The position numbers and the translations under genes are program-made. DNA of 64,000 nucleotides from Aurantimonas sp. 22II-16-19i (GTDB taxonomy: Bacteria; Pseudomonadota; Alphaproteobacteria; Rhizobiales; Rhizobiaceae): the NCBI RefSeq assembly GCF_002088275.1, contig NZ_AQQS01000022.1, positions 33,919 through 97,918 on the forward strand, in the 5' to 3' direction. Below the pieces are notes generated by a model. The model searched no databases. It saw only the letters and a list, made by a program, of their open reading frames with translations, and was not told the DNA's origin. Positions 25,520 to 40,849 of this stretch are shown piece after piece; position 1 is the stretch's first letter, and the number at the start of each line of letters is the position of its first letter.

Positions 25520-25537
25520 TGTCAATCGGAATTGACA
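25520..25537. promoter_or_regulatory. PpsR/CrtJ binding site upstream of bchG
   Basis: TGTCAATCGGAATTGACA is an exact TGT-N12-ACA palindrome, the known consensus of PpsR/CrtJ. On the bchG strand it contains TTGACA, with TAGCCT 17 bases further, so the repressor would cover the -35 box. A second, degenerate half (GTCAATCAATCTTGATC) lies at about 25545-25561, which may allow the paired binding usual for PpsR. Confidence 0.85.
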
Positions 25538-25643
25538 CTCCCGCGTCAATCAATCTTGATCAACATCCCGATGCCAACCGGCGGATCGCCCGCGCCTTCA
25601 AGGCGAGCCGCTCGGTCTCATTGGAGACAGCCGACGCGAGGCG

Positions 25644-27071
25644 TCAGTGCGTCTCGTCGCTTTCCGAGAAATTGCCTGAAATGCCGTGCCGGCGGAGCTT
25701 CGAATAGAGGCTCTGGCGGCTGAGCCCGAGCATCTCGGCGGCCGAGGCCCGGTTGTTGCGGGTCAGGTCGAGGGCCGCCTCGATGCAGAGCTGCTCGATG
25801 ATGTCGGCGGTTTCCCGGACGATCTCGCGCAAGGGGACGCGGCCGACGAGGCCGGTCATGTCGTGGGCGGAGCGGAACGGCTCGGAGGGTGCCGGGCGGG
25901 GCGGGGTGCGCGTCGCCTCGCGGATGGAGAAGCCGTAGAAGCGCTGGTCGTTCTTGGTGATCGCCGAGCCGCTGACCTCCACCTCGACGACGCCGCCATA
26001 GCGGCTGTTGAGGTGGGTCGAGAAATTGCGCACGAACCCTTCGGCATCGATCGCCTTCATCAGGATGGCGAGTTCCACCCCGCGGCGGCCGAGGAAGTCG
26101 CCCAGCGGCCGACCGACCACCTGGTTGCGGCTGGCGAGTTCGGTGACGTCGAGAAAGCTCTCGTTGACGTCCTGGACGAGGCCGTCGGGACCGACGACGG
26201 CGATGCCGTCGGGCAGGCTGTGGCTCAGCTGGGCGACGAGGTCGCGCTCGATCCCGTCCCGGTCGACGAGGCTTCCCGCCGAAAACCGCAGGATGATCCG
26301 GCTGCTGCCGTGCTGGCGATAGAAGCGGGCCGCGACGGGCACGGCCTTGTCCTCGCTTGGCAACGTGACGCTGGCCGTCTCCGACTCACCCGAATTGCGA
26401 GCCGCGGCGATGAGTGCGTCCACGGCGCCCTGGTTCGCCGGCCCGAACAGCGCCGCGAGACCGGCACCGGCGATCCGCTTGCCGTCGGTCTCGAAGCGCT
26501 GGCGCGCGGCGAGGTTCGCGTCGATGATCCGGCCGGTGCCGGCATCCACGAGAATGATCGGCTCGAGCGCCGTGTCGAACAGCACCCGGTACTGGGTCTC
26601 GGTGCTGCGCAGCCGCGCATAGTCGGTCTCCAGCGCCAGCTGGGTCTCGATGAGGTTCTGCTGCAGCGATGCCATGGTCCGCAGATCGCGGCCGAGCGCC
26701 AGCCGCATGCCGTGCTTGGTCAGCGGCATCAACGAATAGCCGATCGGCAGGTCCGCACCATGCGGCATCGGATGGTTGATCTCGCGCCGCGCAGGAGAAT
26801 CCCGGTCGGGCTGCTCGGAGAGCATCCGCTCGACCTTCTGCCGGCTTTCGCTGCTCACCACGTCGACGAACTTCTTGCCGATCCAGCCCTTCTCGATGTC
26901 GCCGAAGAGGTCCGGCTCGCGAATCGCGATGTCGGCGATCGTACCCGAATCGTCCAGGAGCAAGGCGACGTCCGTCGCGGCCGTGACCATGGTCGCGACC
27001 ATCGCAGCTTCGAGATTTGCGAAGGAACGGCTCGGATCGGAGAATTGCCGGCCAGTGCTCGGATGTTCCAT
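25644..27071 (-). CDS. ppsR: photosynthesis gene transcriptional repressor PpsR/CrtJ
   Basis: A 475-residue regulator with PAS domains (about residues 35-130, 160-270, 275-385) joined by a Q-rich helix (LRTMASLQQNLIETQLALE) and a C-terminal Fis-type HTH (AAEMLGLSRQSLYSKLRRHGI, about 443-463). It represses bch, crt and puc genes in oxygen and binds TGT-N12-ACA. Only one cysteine is present, Cys429 in EQLCIEAALDL just before the HTH, at the place of the redox-active cysteine of Rhodobacter PpsR; the second cysteine of that protein is missing. The gene follows aerR by 64 bp on the same strand, the usual order. Confidence 0.94.
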   Translation of the reverse strand: MEHPSTGRQFSDPSRSFANLEAAMVATMVTAATDVALLLDDSGTIADIAIREPDLFGDIEKGWIGKKFVDVVSSESRQKVERMLSEQPDRDSPARREINHPMPHGADLPIGYSLMPLTKHGMRLALGRDLRTMASLQQNLIETQLALETDYARLRSTETQYRVLFDTALEPIILVDAGTGRIIDANLAARQRFETDGKRIAGAGLAALFGPANQGAVDALIAAARNSGESETASVTLPSEDKAVPVAARFYRQHGSSRIILRFSAGSLVDRDGIERDLVAQLSHSLPDGIAVVGPDGLVQDVNESFLDVTELASRNQVVGRPLGDFLGRRGVELAILMKAIDAEGFVRNFSTHLNSRYGGVVEVEVSGSAITKNDQRFYGFSIREATRTPPRPAPSEPFRSAHDMTGLVGRVPLREIVRETADIIEQLCIEAALDLTRNNRASAAEMLGLSRQSLYSKLRRHGISGNFSESDETH

Positions 27072-27135
27072 CCTCGGTGCGCCTATCTCTTGCCGCCCCC
27101 CCGGGGTTGAAATCGAACCTGCCGGTCGTGGTCGT

Positions 27136-27999
27136 CTAACGCTCGATCAGCAGGGTCTCTGCTGTTTCGACGGCGCTGCGCCCATCTATCGCGATCAGGT
27201 CGGCTCCATAGTCCTCTAGCGTTTGTCCGCCACCGGTGAAAGCCCACCCGCCGAGAAAGATTTGGCTGTTGTGCACCCGCGAGGCCTGCCGGAGCGCCGC
27301 CACCTGCTCGCCGACGGGCGCCAGGAAGCGCTCGCTGCCGACGCTGAGGCCGATGAGGTCGAAGGGTCGCTGGTCGACCAGGCTGCAGAGCGAGTCCAGC
27401 GACGCATTGGCCTCCAGGGCGACGCTCCAGCCGGCGGCGAGAAACAGTTCGGCCAGGATGAACAGGCCGAAGGTGTGCTGCTCGCCGGGAACCGTCGCCA
27501 GGAGGACGCTCGCGCGGCCATCCTGCAGCACGAAGGAGTCCGAGCGGCCGAGCGACCGGATCATGTGCTGCAGGCGCGCCGATTTCGTCGAGACCTCGAT
27601 GAAGCTCATCCGGTCGTTCAGCCACATCTCGCCGAGTTCTCGGACGGTCGGCGCCATGATCTCCAGCAGCAGCGTTTCCAGCTCCATCCCCGCCGCGCGG
27701 AGCCCCAGAAGATGCTGCCACTGGGCCTGCGGCGCGTCCGACAGAACCAGTCCGAGGAAGCGCTCGGCCTCCACGTGGCGCCACCGATCGACGCCGCCCC
27801 GGCTGTTCTGGTTGCCGGCGGTCTCGTCGCGGTGGGCCGCATAGAGCGAGGGGATCACCCTCGACATGATCGTTTCCGAAAGACGCTTCTTCCACTCGCG
27901 TTCGTCGCAAGCGTCAACTCTTCTTGACAGCTCAGGGCCGTCCGGCGGCTCCGAGAATGAGCGGCTGTACAACTCAGCAACGTGGGGGATGCTTGGCAT
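27136..27999 (-). CDS. aerR: cobalamin-binding antirepressor AerR/PpaA
   Basis: A 287-residue protein. The N-terminal helical region (residues about 60-150, LGLVLSDAPQAQWQHLLGLRAAG...) is followed by a B12-binding Rossmann-like domain: the ligand His175 lies in the ExHxxG motif GEQHTFGLFILAELF, then PFDLIGLSVGS and the C-terminal IFLGGWAFTGGG. In purple bacteria AerR binds hydroxocobalamin in light and antagonises PpsR/CrtJ. I chose ATG 27999 because GGGAGGGG lies about 6 bases upstream. An ATG at 28122 and a short form at 27867 are possible; long and short AerR forms are known in Rhodobacter. It is divergent from bchF and 64 bp upstream of ppsR. Confidence 0.88.
   Translation of the reverse strand: MPSIPHVAELYSRSFSEPPDGPELSRRVDACDEREWKKRLSETIMSRVIPSLYAAHRDETAGNQNSRGGVDRWRHVEAERFLGLVLSDAPQAQWQHLLGLRAAGMELETLLLEIMAPTVRELGEMWLNDRMSFIEVSTKSARLQHMIRSLGRSDSFVLQDGRASVLLATVPGEQHTFGLFILAELFLAAGWSVALEANASLDSLCSLVDQRPFDLIGLSVGSERFLAPVGEQVAALRQASRVHNSQIFLGGWAFTGGGQTLEDYGADLIAIDGRSAVETAETLLIER
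27912..27929. promoter_or_regulatory. PpsR-type palindrome inside aerR
   Basis: CGTCAACTCTTCTTGACA matches the PpsR consensus at all but the first base (CGT-N12-ACA, with the inner CAA...TTG arms intact). It lies within the 5' part of aerR, upstream of the candidate short-form start at 27867. Confidence 0.5.
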
Positions 28000-28143
28000 G
28001 TAGAGCCCCTCCCGAAGGTCCGCCACGACTTGCTGCAGCCCCAAACCCCCGGGAATACGGCAGTCGCCCATATCTGGCGATTGTTGTTCATTAAGCTTCC
28101 TCCAAACTGCGCGAGAATGCAATCCGACTGCCGGGGATGGAAC

Positions 28144-28161
28144 TGTAAAAAATCGAAGACG
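28144..28161. promoter_or_regulatory. degenerate second PpsR half-pair
   Basis: TGTAAAAAATCGAAGACG fits only the outer TGT-N12-AC(A) positions and lacks the inner CAA/TTG arms. It is directly next to the better site at 28160, where cooperative PpsR binding to a second weak site would be expected. Confidence 0.3.
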
Positions 28162-28177
28162 TCAATTTCACTTGACA
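28160..28177. promoter_or_regulatory. PpsR/CrtJ site between aerR and bchF
   Basis: CGTCAATTTCACTTGACA agrees with TGT-N12-ACA except for the first base. It lies in the 209-bp divergent region 32 bp before bchF and 161 bp before the chosen aerR start. TTGACA (28172-28177) could be the bchF -35 element, so binding would block transcription of the long rightward operon. Confidence 0.75.
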
Positions 28178-28208
28178 CATTGGGACAGCCGGCTTCACAC
28201 TTCGTCCC

Positions 28209-30049
<1,841 letters not shown>

Positions 30050-30061
30050 GGGGAGGCGGCC

Positions 30062-31670
30062 ATGCAACTCACCGTCTGGACCTATGAGGGCCCCCCACAC
30101 ATCGGCGCGATGCGCGTCGCCACCGCCATGGAGGGCGTCCACTACGTCCTCCATGCGCCCCAGGGCGACACCTATGCCGACCTCCTCTTCACCATGATCG
30201 AGCGCCGCGACAAGCGCCCGCCGGTGACCTACACGACCTTCGAGGCCCGTGATCTCGGCACCGACACCGCCGCCCTGTTCCAGCGGACGCTGAAGGATGC
30301 CTATGAGCGCTTCCGGCCGCAGGCGATGCTGGTCGGCGCCTCCTGCACCGCCGAGCTGATCCAGGACGATCCCGCCGGCCTCGCCAAGGCGTCGAACCTG
30401 CCGGTCCCGGTGATCCCGCTGGAACTGCCCTCCTATCAGCGCAAGGAGAACTGGGGCGCGGCGGAGACGTTCTATCAGGTGGTCCGGACGCTGGCGGGGG
30501 CGGAAGATAAGCGCACCGACGACGACAGGTCGGCGCGTGGCCACCCCCCTCACAGCCTTCCGGAGTGTGTGGACGAACTGGCGAACCGCAGTCGGGCCGG
30601 CCGCCCCAGCTGCAACATCCTCGGCCCCACGGCGCTGGGCTTCCGCCACCGCGACGACGTCGCCGAGATCCGCAAGCTGCTCGGCGAGATCGGCATCGAC
30701 GTCGCCGTCGTCGCGCCGCTCGGCGCGTCTCCCGCCGATGTCGCCCGGCTCGGCGAGGCCGACTTCAACGTCGTCCTCTATCCCGAGATCGCCGGCGTCG
30801 CGGCCAAGTGGCTGAAGCGCACATACGGCCAGGAATTCACCACCATCGTGCCGATCGGCCATGGCGCGACGACGGACTTCGTCGCCGAGGTCCGCCGGCT
30901 CGCCGGGCTGCCGGAGGAAGCGGCGGAGGCTGCGGCCGGACCAGCCTCGAACCTTCCCTGGTTCTCCCGCTCGGTCGACTCCAGCTATCTGACCGGCAAG
31001 CGCGTCTTCGTCTTCGGCGACGCCACCCACGCGCTCGCCGCCGCCCGGGTAGCCACCGAGGAATTCGGCTTCACCCTCTGCGGTCTCGGCACCTATTCCC
31101 GCGAATTTGCCCGCGACATCCGCGCGGCCGCCGAGACATACGGCGTCGAGCCGCTGATCTGCGACGACTATCTCGACGTCGAACAGGCGATCGCGGCGGC
31201 CCAGCCGGAGCTCGTCCTCGGCACCCAGATGGAGCGCCACATCGCCAAGCGGCTCGGCGTCGCCTGCGCCGTGATCTCCGCCCCCGTCCACGTCCAGGAC
31301 TATCCGGCGCGATACTCGCCGCAGATGGGCTTCGAGGGCGCCAACGTCCTCTGGGACTCATGGGTCCATCCGCTGGTCATGGGCCTCGAGGAGCATCTCC
31401 TCGGCATGTTCCGCGACGACTTCGAATTCAACGACGAGGCGAAGCCCTCGCATCTGGGTTCCGGCGCGCGGATCGCCGCCGAGCCGGTCACGGTCCCCGA
31501 CACGACCGCCACCGTGTCCCCGACCATCCCCATCACAACGCATGGCTGGCGCTCGGAGGCCGAAGCCGAACTCAAGAAGATACCCTTTTTCGTGCGCGGC
31601 AAAGCCCGTCGCAACACCGAAAAATTCGCCGCAGAGCGGGGTCTTTCGGAGATCACCGTGGAGACGCTCT

Positions 31671-31699
<29 letters not shown>
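30062..31699 (+). CDS. bchB: light-independent protochlorophyllide reductase subunit B
   Basis: A 545-residue catalytic partner of BchN. Asp36 ([11 protein letters not shown]), the unusual aspartate ligand of the NB [4Fe-4S] cluster, is conserved. Other typical regions are the N-terminus [37 protein letters not shown], and the C-terminal [20 protein letters not shown] helix that covers the active site of the neighbouring subunit. The first stretch after VRTLAG (about residues 146-180) is a variable low-complexity insertion, common in this family. It is preceded by GGGGGAGG, a good SD. Its 3' end overlaps the putative true start of bchH by about 29 bp. Confidence 0.96.
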
Positions 31700-36329
<4,630 letters not shown>

Positions 36330-36337
36330 GGCGGCCG

Positions 36338-37042
36338 ATGAGCGACACTGTCCCCTACGAGATCCGGCGCGGCGAGATCGAGACCTATTTCGATCGCACC
36401 GCCGCCGATGCCTGGAAGAAGCTCACCTCCGACGCCCCGCTCGGCCGCATCCGGGCGAGCGTCCGGGCGGGGCGCGAGGAGATGCGGTCCTTTCTCCTGT
36501 CGCTCATGCCGGCCGATCTCACCGGCGCGAGGGTCCTCGACGCTGGTTGCGGCACCGGGGCGCTGGCGATTGCGCTCGCGGCGCGCGGTGCGACCGTCGT
36601 CGGTATCGATCTTTCGCCGACATTGATTGCCCATGCCGCCGATCTCGCCAGGGCCGCCGGCTTTGGCCATGCCACGCGCTTCGAGGCCGGCGACATGCTG
36701 GCGTCCTCTCACGGCCGCTTCGACCATGTCGTCCTGATGGACTCGCTCATTCACTACGAGCCGGCCGATGCCGCCGCCGCTCTCGCGACCCTCGCGGCCC
36801 GGACCGACCGCTCGATCGCCTTCACCGTCGCGCCGAAGACCCCGATGCTCACCGTGATGCACCGCGCGGGCCGGCTGTTTCCGCGCGCCGACCGGGCGCC
36901 GGCGATCGTGCCGGTCGCGACCGATCGCTTCGGCGATCGCCTGGAGAGCCATCCGGGCCTCGCCGGCTGGAGCATGGAGCACGAGCGCCGCGTGACCAGC
37001 GGCTTCTACAAGAGCCACGGCATGGAGCTCGTCAGGTCATGA
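36338..37042 (+). CDS. bchM: magnesium protoporphyrin IX methyltransferase
   Basis: A 234-residue SAM-dependent enzyme that methylates the C13 propionate of Mg-protoporphyrin IX, just before the cyclase step. SAM motif I is VLDAGCGTGALAIALAARGATVVGIDLS (about 66-93); RRGEIETYFDRTAADAWKKL at the N-terminus and FDHVVLMDSLIHYEP are typical of BchM. I chose ATG 36338; a GTG at 36326 overlaps the bchL stop and is possible. The stop overlaps the lhaA start by 4 bp. Confidence 0.95.
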   Translation: MSDTVPYEIRRGEIETYFDRTAADAWKKLTSDAPLGRIRASVRAGREEMRSFLLSLMPADLTGARVLDAGCGTGALAIALAARGATVVGIDLSPTLIAHAADLARAAGFGHATRFEAGDMLASSHGRFDHVVLMDSLIHYEPADAAAALATLAARTDRSIAFTVAPKTPMLTVMHRAGRLFPRADRAPAIVPVATDRFGDRLESHPGLAGWSMEHERRVTSGFYKSHGMELVRS

Positions 37043-38529
37043 GGCTCCTGCGGCGAAACCGGCCGGATCTGGCTGCGGTGGGCAGGGCCCCAATGTCGGC
37101 GCGCGAGGCGGCGGCGCGGGCGCAGATGAGCCGCTTCATCATGTCGATCATGCCCTTCGCCGACGCGGCGTCGCGGGATCTGCCGCTTCTCCGGCTTTTC
37201 CGGCTTTCGCTGTTCCAGGTCTCGGTCGGCATCACCATGGTGCTGCTCGGCGGCACGCTCAACCGGGTGATGGCGATCGAGCTCGGCATCCCCGTGTCGA
37301 TCATCGCCGTCGCCATGGCGCTGCCGCTGGTCGCAGCGCCCGCCCGCGCCCTGATCGGCCACAAGTCGGATACCCACCGCTCCTATCTCGGCTGGCGGCG
37401 GGTTCCCTACATCTGGTTCGGCGCGCTGATCCAGTTCGGCGGGCTCGCCGTGATGCCGTTCGCGCTGCTGTTGATCTCGGAAGGGCAGGCCGGCAAGGTC
37501 GTCTACGGCGAGGCGGGGATGACGCTCGCCTTCCTGATGGTCGGGCTCGGGCTCCACACGGTGCAGACAGCGGGCCTCGCACTCGCCACCGACCTCGCGC
37601 CCGCCGAGAAGCGCCCGCGCGTCGTCGCCATGCTCTACACGATGCTGCTCGTCGGGATGGTGCTCGGGGCGATCGTGATCGGGCGGCTCCTGTCGGACTT
37701 CTCGACCTTCCGCCTCATCCAGGTCCTGCAGGGCTCGGCGCTTCTCACCATCACCTTGACCTGCATCGCCATCTGGAAGCAGGAGCCGCGGCGCCGGGAC
37801 ATCCAGCCTGGAAATCAGGCGAAGGAGCCGTTCCGCGCGGCGCTGAAGGCGCTGCGCCAGCAGAAGGGCCTCGACCGGCTGCTCGTGGCGCTTGCCATCG
37901 GCACCGCCGCCTTCGGCATGCAGGACGTCCTCCTCGAGCCCTATGGCGGCTCCGTCCTCCACATGGCGGTGGGCGCGACGACGCTGCTGACGGCGCTGTT
38001 CGCCATGGGCAGTCTCGGCGGCTACTTCCTGTCCGCCCGCCTCATGGGCCGCGGCGGCAACCCCTATGTCGTCGCCGGCATCGGGCTGATGCTCGGCCTG
38101 CCGGGCTTTGCCGCGGTGATCATGGCGGCGCCCTTCGGCTCGGTCGTCGTGTTCTCGGCCGGCACCGCGATGATCGGGTTCGGCAGCGGACTGTTCGCCG
38201 TGTCGATGCTGATCGCCGCGATGGGGATGGTCGGCACCGGCCGGGGCGGCCTGGCGCTGGGCGCCTGGAGCGCCGTCCAGGCGGTGGCGCTGGGCCTCGC
38301 CGTCGCCGTCGGCGGCTTCATCCGGGACGCGGTCATGGGGCTTGCCGATGCCGGCTGGCTCGGCGCCGCGTTCCAGGGCCCCGCCAGCGGCTATTCCGTC
38401 GTCTATCTCGTCGAAATCGTTCTCGTCTTCGGGGCGCTCGCCAGCCTCGGTCCGCTCGTCAAGCCGCGGCGCATCGAGCCGCGGGCCGAACCACCGGCAC
38501 GCTTCGGCCTCGCCGATCTGCCCAACTAG
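37039..38529 (+). CDS. lhaA: LhaA/PucC-family light-harvesting complex assembly protein
   Basis: A 496-residue 12-span membrane protein. Typical stretches are LFRLSLFQVSVGITMVLLGGTLNRVMAIELGIP, RALIGHKSDTHRSYLGWRRVPYIW and ALAIGTAAFGMQDVLLEPYGGSVL. LhaA is needed for assembly of light-harvesting complex 1, and the gene lies between bchM and puhA in most purple bacteria, as here. It differs from the second PucC-type protein at 23045 in having RS-Y-LGWRRVPYIW after span 3. The start overlaps the bchM stop. Confidence 0.94.
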   Translation: MRLLRRNRPDLAAVGRAPMSAREAAARAQMSRFIMSIMPFADAASRDLPLLRLFRLSLFQVSVGITMVLLGGTLNRVMAIELGIPVSIIAVAMALPLVAAPARALIGHKSDTHRSYLGWRRVPYIWFGALIQFGGLAVMPFALLLISEGQAGKVVYGEAGMTLAFLMVGLGLHTVQTAGLALATDLAPAEKRPRVVAMLYTMLLVGMVLGAIVIGRLLSDFSTFRLIQVLQGSALLTITLTCIAIWKQEPRRRDIQPGNQAKEPFRAALKALRQQKGLDRLLVALAIGTAAFGMQDVLLEPYGGSVLHMAVGATTLLTALFAMGSLGGYFLSARLMGRGGNPYVVAGIGLMLGLPGFAAVIMAAPFGSVVVFSAGTAMIGFGSGLFAVSMLIAAMGMVGTGRGGLALGAWSAVQAVALGLAVAVGGFIRDAVMGLADAGWLGAAFQGPASGYSVVYLVEIVLVFGALASLGPLVKPRRIEPRAEPPARFGLADLPN

Positions 38530-38556
38530 TCGCCAAAGCCCAAGGGAGTGCGTGTC

Positions 38557-39342
38557 TTGCCAGGATATTCATTCACGGAGCAGCTGGATATTCCTCTGCT
38601 GCTCGTCATCCTCTTCTTCCTGTTCTTCCTCGGGCTGGTCTACTACCTGCGCGGCGAGGACAAGCGGGAAGGCTATCCGCTGGAGAGCGACCGGCCCATC
38701 GGCACCGCCGGCCGGGTGCAGGTCGTCGGCTTCCCGCCGATGCCGTCGCCGAAGGTCTTCAAGCTGATGCATGGCGGCGAGACGAGGGTGCCGCGCGGCG
38801 AAATCCCCCGCGAGCTCAACGCCTATTCGGCCTACGAATTTCCCGGCTCGCCGATCATGCCGGCCGGCGACCCGCTGGTCGACGGTATCGGGCCGGCCGC
38901 CTATTCGCTGAAGTCCGACACGCCGGACCTGACGGTCGACGGATCGCTCAAGCTGACGCCCATGCGCAACCATCCGCAATATCGGCTGGAGGAGACCGGC
39001 ATCGATCCGGTCGGCATGATGGTGATCGCCCGCGATGGCCTCGAAATCGGCCGGATCGTCGACGTCTGGATCAACGCGCACGAGTACTTTCCCCGCTATC
39101 TCGAGATCGAGGCGAATGTCGAGAGCGGCGGGCGCCGCATCCTGGCGCCCTTCGCCTTCGGCGACATCAAGCCGGCGCAGGGCATCGTTCGCTTCTCCTC
39201 GCTGAGCCGGCCGCAGTTCTCCCGGGTGCCGTCGCTTGCGAGCCCCGACCAGATCACCATGCGCGAGGAGGACCGCCTCAACGGCTACTTCGCCGGCGGT
39301 GCCTTCTTCGGTGGCTCGCCGATCGGGGATGCCCTGTCATGA
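38557..39342 (+). CDS. puhA: photosynthetic reaction centre subunit H
   Basis: A 261-residue H subunit. One N-terminal membrane span (ILFFLFFLGLVYYL, about residues 16-32) is followed by YLRGEDKREGYPLESDR and the cytoplasmic beta domain, with PRNHPQYRL-type TPMRNHPQYRLEETGIDPVGM and YFPRYLEIEAN conserved. I chose the TTG at 38557 because AAGGGAG ends 8 bases before it; a GTG at 38548, abutting that SD, would add three residues. The H subunit caps the L-M core; pufL and pufM are not in this window. It overlaps puhB by 4 bp. Confidence 0.95.
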   Translation: MPGYSFTEQLDIPLLLVILFFLFFLGLVYYLRGEDKREGYPLESDRPIGTAGRVQVVGFPPMPSPKVFKLMHGGETRVPRGEIPRELNAYSAYEFPGSPIMPAGDPLVDGIGPAAYSLKSDTPDLTVDGSLKLTPMRNHPQYRLEETGIDPVGMMVIARDGLEIGRIVDVWINAHEYFPRYLEIEANVESGGRRILAPFAFGDIKPAQGIVRFSSLSRPQFSRVPSLASPDQITMREEDRLNGYFAGGAFFGGSPIGDALS

Positions 39343-40019
39343 GCGCCACGATGGACGAATTCGATGACATCAAGCCGCTCGTCACGCCGGATGAACTGCC
39401 GGCCAGCGACAGGATCCTGTGGCAGGGTCGGCCGGACTGGTGGCGGCTGGCGCTCGGCGCCTATCGCCTGAGGCTCGTCGGCGTCTGGTTCCTGGTCTTC
39501 GCCCTGTGGAAGGTCGGCGCGACGCGTCACGACACCGGCTCCTGGGCGGCCGGCTTCGCGGATGCCGCGACGCTGCTGCCGGCGTTCGGCATCGGCGCCG
39601 GTCTGATCATGCTCCTGGCCTTCCTGACCGCCCGCGCGACCAGCTTCACGCTCACCAATCGCCGGCTGGTCATGCGCTACGGCGTCGCCCTGCCGGCGCA
39701 GCTGAACATCCCGCTCGCCGACATCGACCATGCCGCCCTGAAGCTCAATGCCGACGGCTCCGGCGACATCCCGCTGACGATCCGCGGCAAGGGCCGTCCC
39801 TCCTATTTCCAGCTCTGGCCCTATGCCCGGCCGTGGAAGCTCGTCGCGGCCGAGCCGATGCTGCGGGCCGTTCCGGATGCGGCCGACGCCGCGCGCGTCA
39901 TCTGCGAGGCCCTCGTCGCCTCCCAGGGCGGCCAGCGCGCCGCGATGCAGGGCGGGCGGGCGAGCGGGGAGACCCGCGCAGCGGCGGGCTTCACCGGCGC
40001 CCAGCCGGCGGCGATGTAG
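39339..40019 (+). CDS. puhB: photosynthetic complex assembly protein PuhB
   Basis: A 226-residue membrane protein with a PH-like (bPH2-type) domain. The N-terminus LPASDRILWQGRPDWWRLALGAYRLRLVG is the family signature, followed by two or three spans and TSFTLTNRRLVMRYGVALPAQLNIPLADI. PuhB assists reaction-centre assembly. The ATG overlaps the end of puhA. The C-terminal 40 residues are Ala/Gly-rich and unconserved. Confidence 0.92.
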   Translation: MSATMDEFDDIKPLVTPDELPASDRILWQGRPDWWRLALGAYRLRLVGVWFLVFALWKVGATRHDTGSWAAGFADAATLLPAFGIGAGLIMLLAFLTARATSFTLTNRRLVMRYGVALPAQLNIPLADIDHAALKLNADGSGDIPLTIRGKGRPSYFQLWPYARPWKLVAAEPMLRAVPDAADAARVICEALVASQGGQRAAMQGGRASGETRAAAGFTGAQPAAM

Positions 40020-40034
40020 GAAAGGAAAAGGCTC

Positions 40035-40550
40035 ATGCGCGCTCTCGCCGCCGCCATCCGCAACGGCTCGATCAAGATCAGCCCGGATTCGGACAAGCCG
40101 ATCCCGAGGCCCATCCTGATGGCGGCCGAGGCACTTGCCTTTGCCGCGCTCGCGGCGATCGCGACCGGCCGCACCACCGGCGTCGGCCTCGCCGATACGC
40201 CGGACATCGCGACGCTTGCCCATCGCGACCTGCAGCTCGCCGAGCATGACGACGGCTCCGCCGCCGTCATCGACGCGGTGAGCCGCGCCACGCTGATCGA
40301 GGTCGGGCCGGGAAGCGGCGCCTTCGCCGTCGAGGTGCTGCGCAATCTCGCCCGCGACCGGATCCGCAAGGGCGCGGCGGCCGAGGACGGGCCCTACGTC
40401 CTGGCGCTGAAGGCCGACGGACGGCTGGTTGTCGAGGACCCGCAGACCCGCCAGCAGGTGGAATTGAGGGCGTTCGGAAAGCTGCAGGCGGAGGCCTTTG
40501 CCGGCCTGATGCCGGCCGCCGACGCGGCAAACAAGGGAGGTGCGAAATGA
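40035..40550 (+). CDS. puhC: photosynthetic complex assembly protein PuhC
   Basis: A 171-residue protein with one membrane span (about residues 29-47) and a periplasmic domain. RDLQLAEHDDGSAAVIDAVS and GPGSGAFAVEVLRNLARDRIRKG (RxLARxR) are typical of PuhC, which helps to organise reaction centre-LH1 complexes. AAAGGAAAAG precedes the ATG. It overlaps the next small gene by 4 bp. Confidence 0.9.
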   Translation: MRALAAAIRNGSIKISPDSDKPIPRPILMAAEALAFAALAAIATGRTTGVGLADTPDIATLAHRDLQLAEHDDGSAAVIDAVSRATLIEVGPGSGAFAVEVLRNLARDRIRKGAAAEDGPYVLALKADGRLVVEDPQTRQQVELRAFGKLQAEAFAGLMPAADAANKGGAK

Positions 40551-40849
40551 TCGATCGCCTGTTGAGGAAACGATCCGAGGACGTCTGTTGTACTGTCGAG
40601 GTCTCCAACACCTTCGAGAGCCTGCACGCTCATGTGCGCTTCGACGGCGGTGTGACCGTCGAGCCGGGCGACGAGGTGCTGGTGCATGGGGCGCCCGTCG
40701 AGGTGCCCTATGGCGAGACCGCCTATCTGAGGCGCCGGGCGACGATCCGCCGGGCCGGCTGGCTGGAACGCCAGTGGACGCGGGCGACCGGCGACTTCGA
40801 ATTCATGGAACTCTGCGAATTCTCCTTCTCTGAAAGGGCGACGCTATGA
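40547..40849 (+). CDS. 100-residue photosynthesis-operon protein, function unknown
   Basis: A small soluble protein overlapping both neighbours by 4 bp (puhC upstream, acsF downstream). It starts [30 protein letters not shown], has a central stretch [24 protein letters not shown], and ends with a charged [25 protein letters not shown]. Vicinal cysteines (CC at 14-15) are noteworthy. Genes of about this size are commonly found between puhC and acsF in phototrophic alphaproteobacteria, but I know no assigned role. The overlaps imply coupled translation with AcsF. Confidence 0.85.
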   Translation: MIDRLLRKRSEDVCCTVEVSNTFESLHAHVRFDGGVTVEPGDEVLVHGAPVEVPYGETAYLRRRATIRRAGWLERQWTRATGDFEFMELCEFSFSERATL

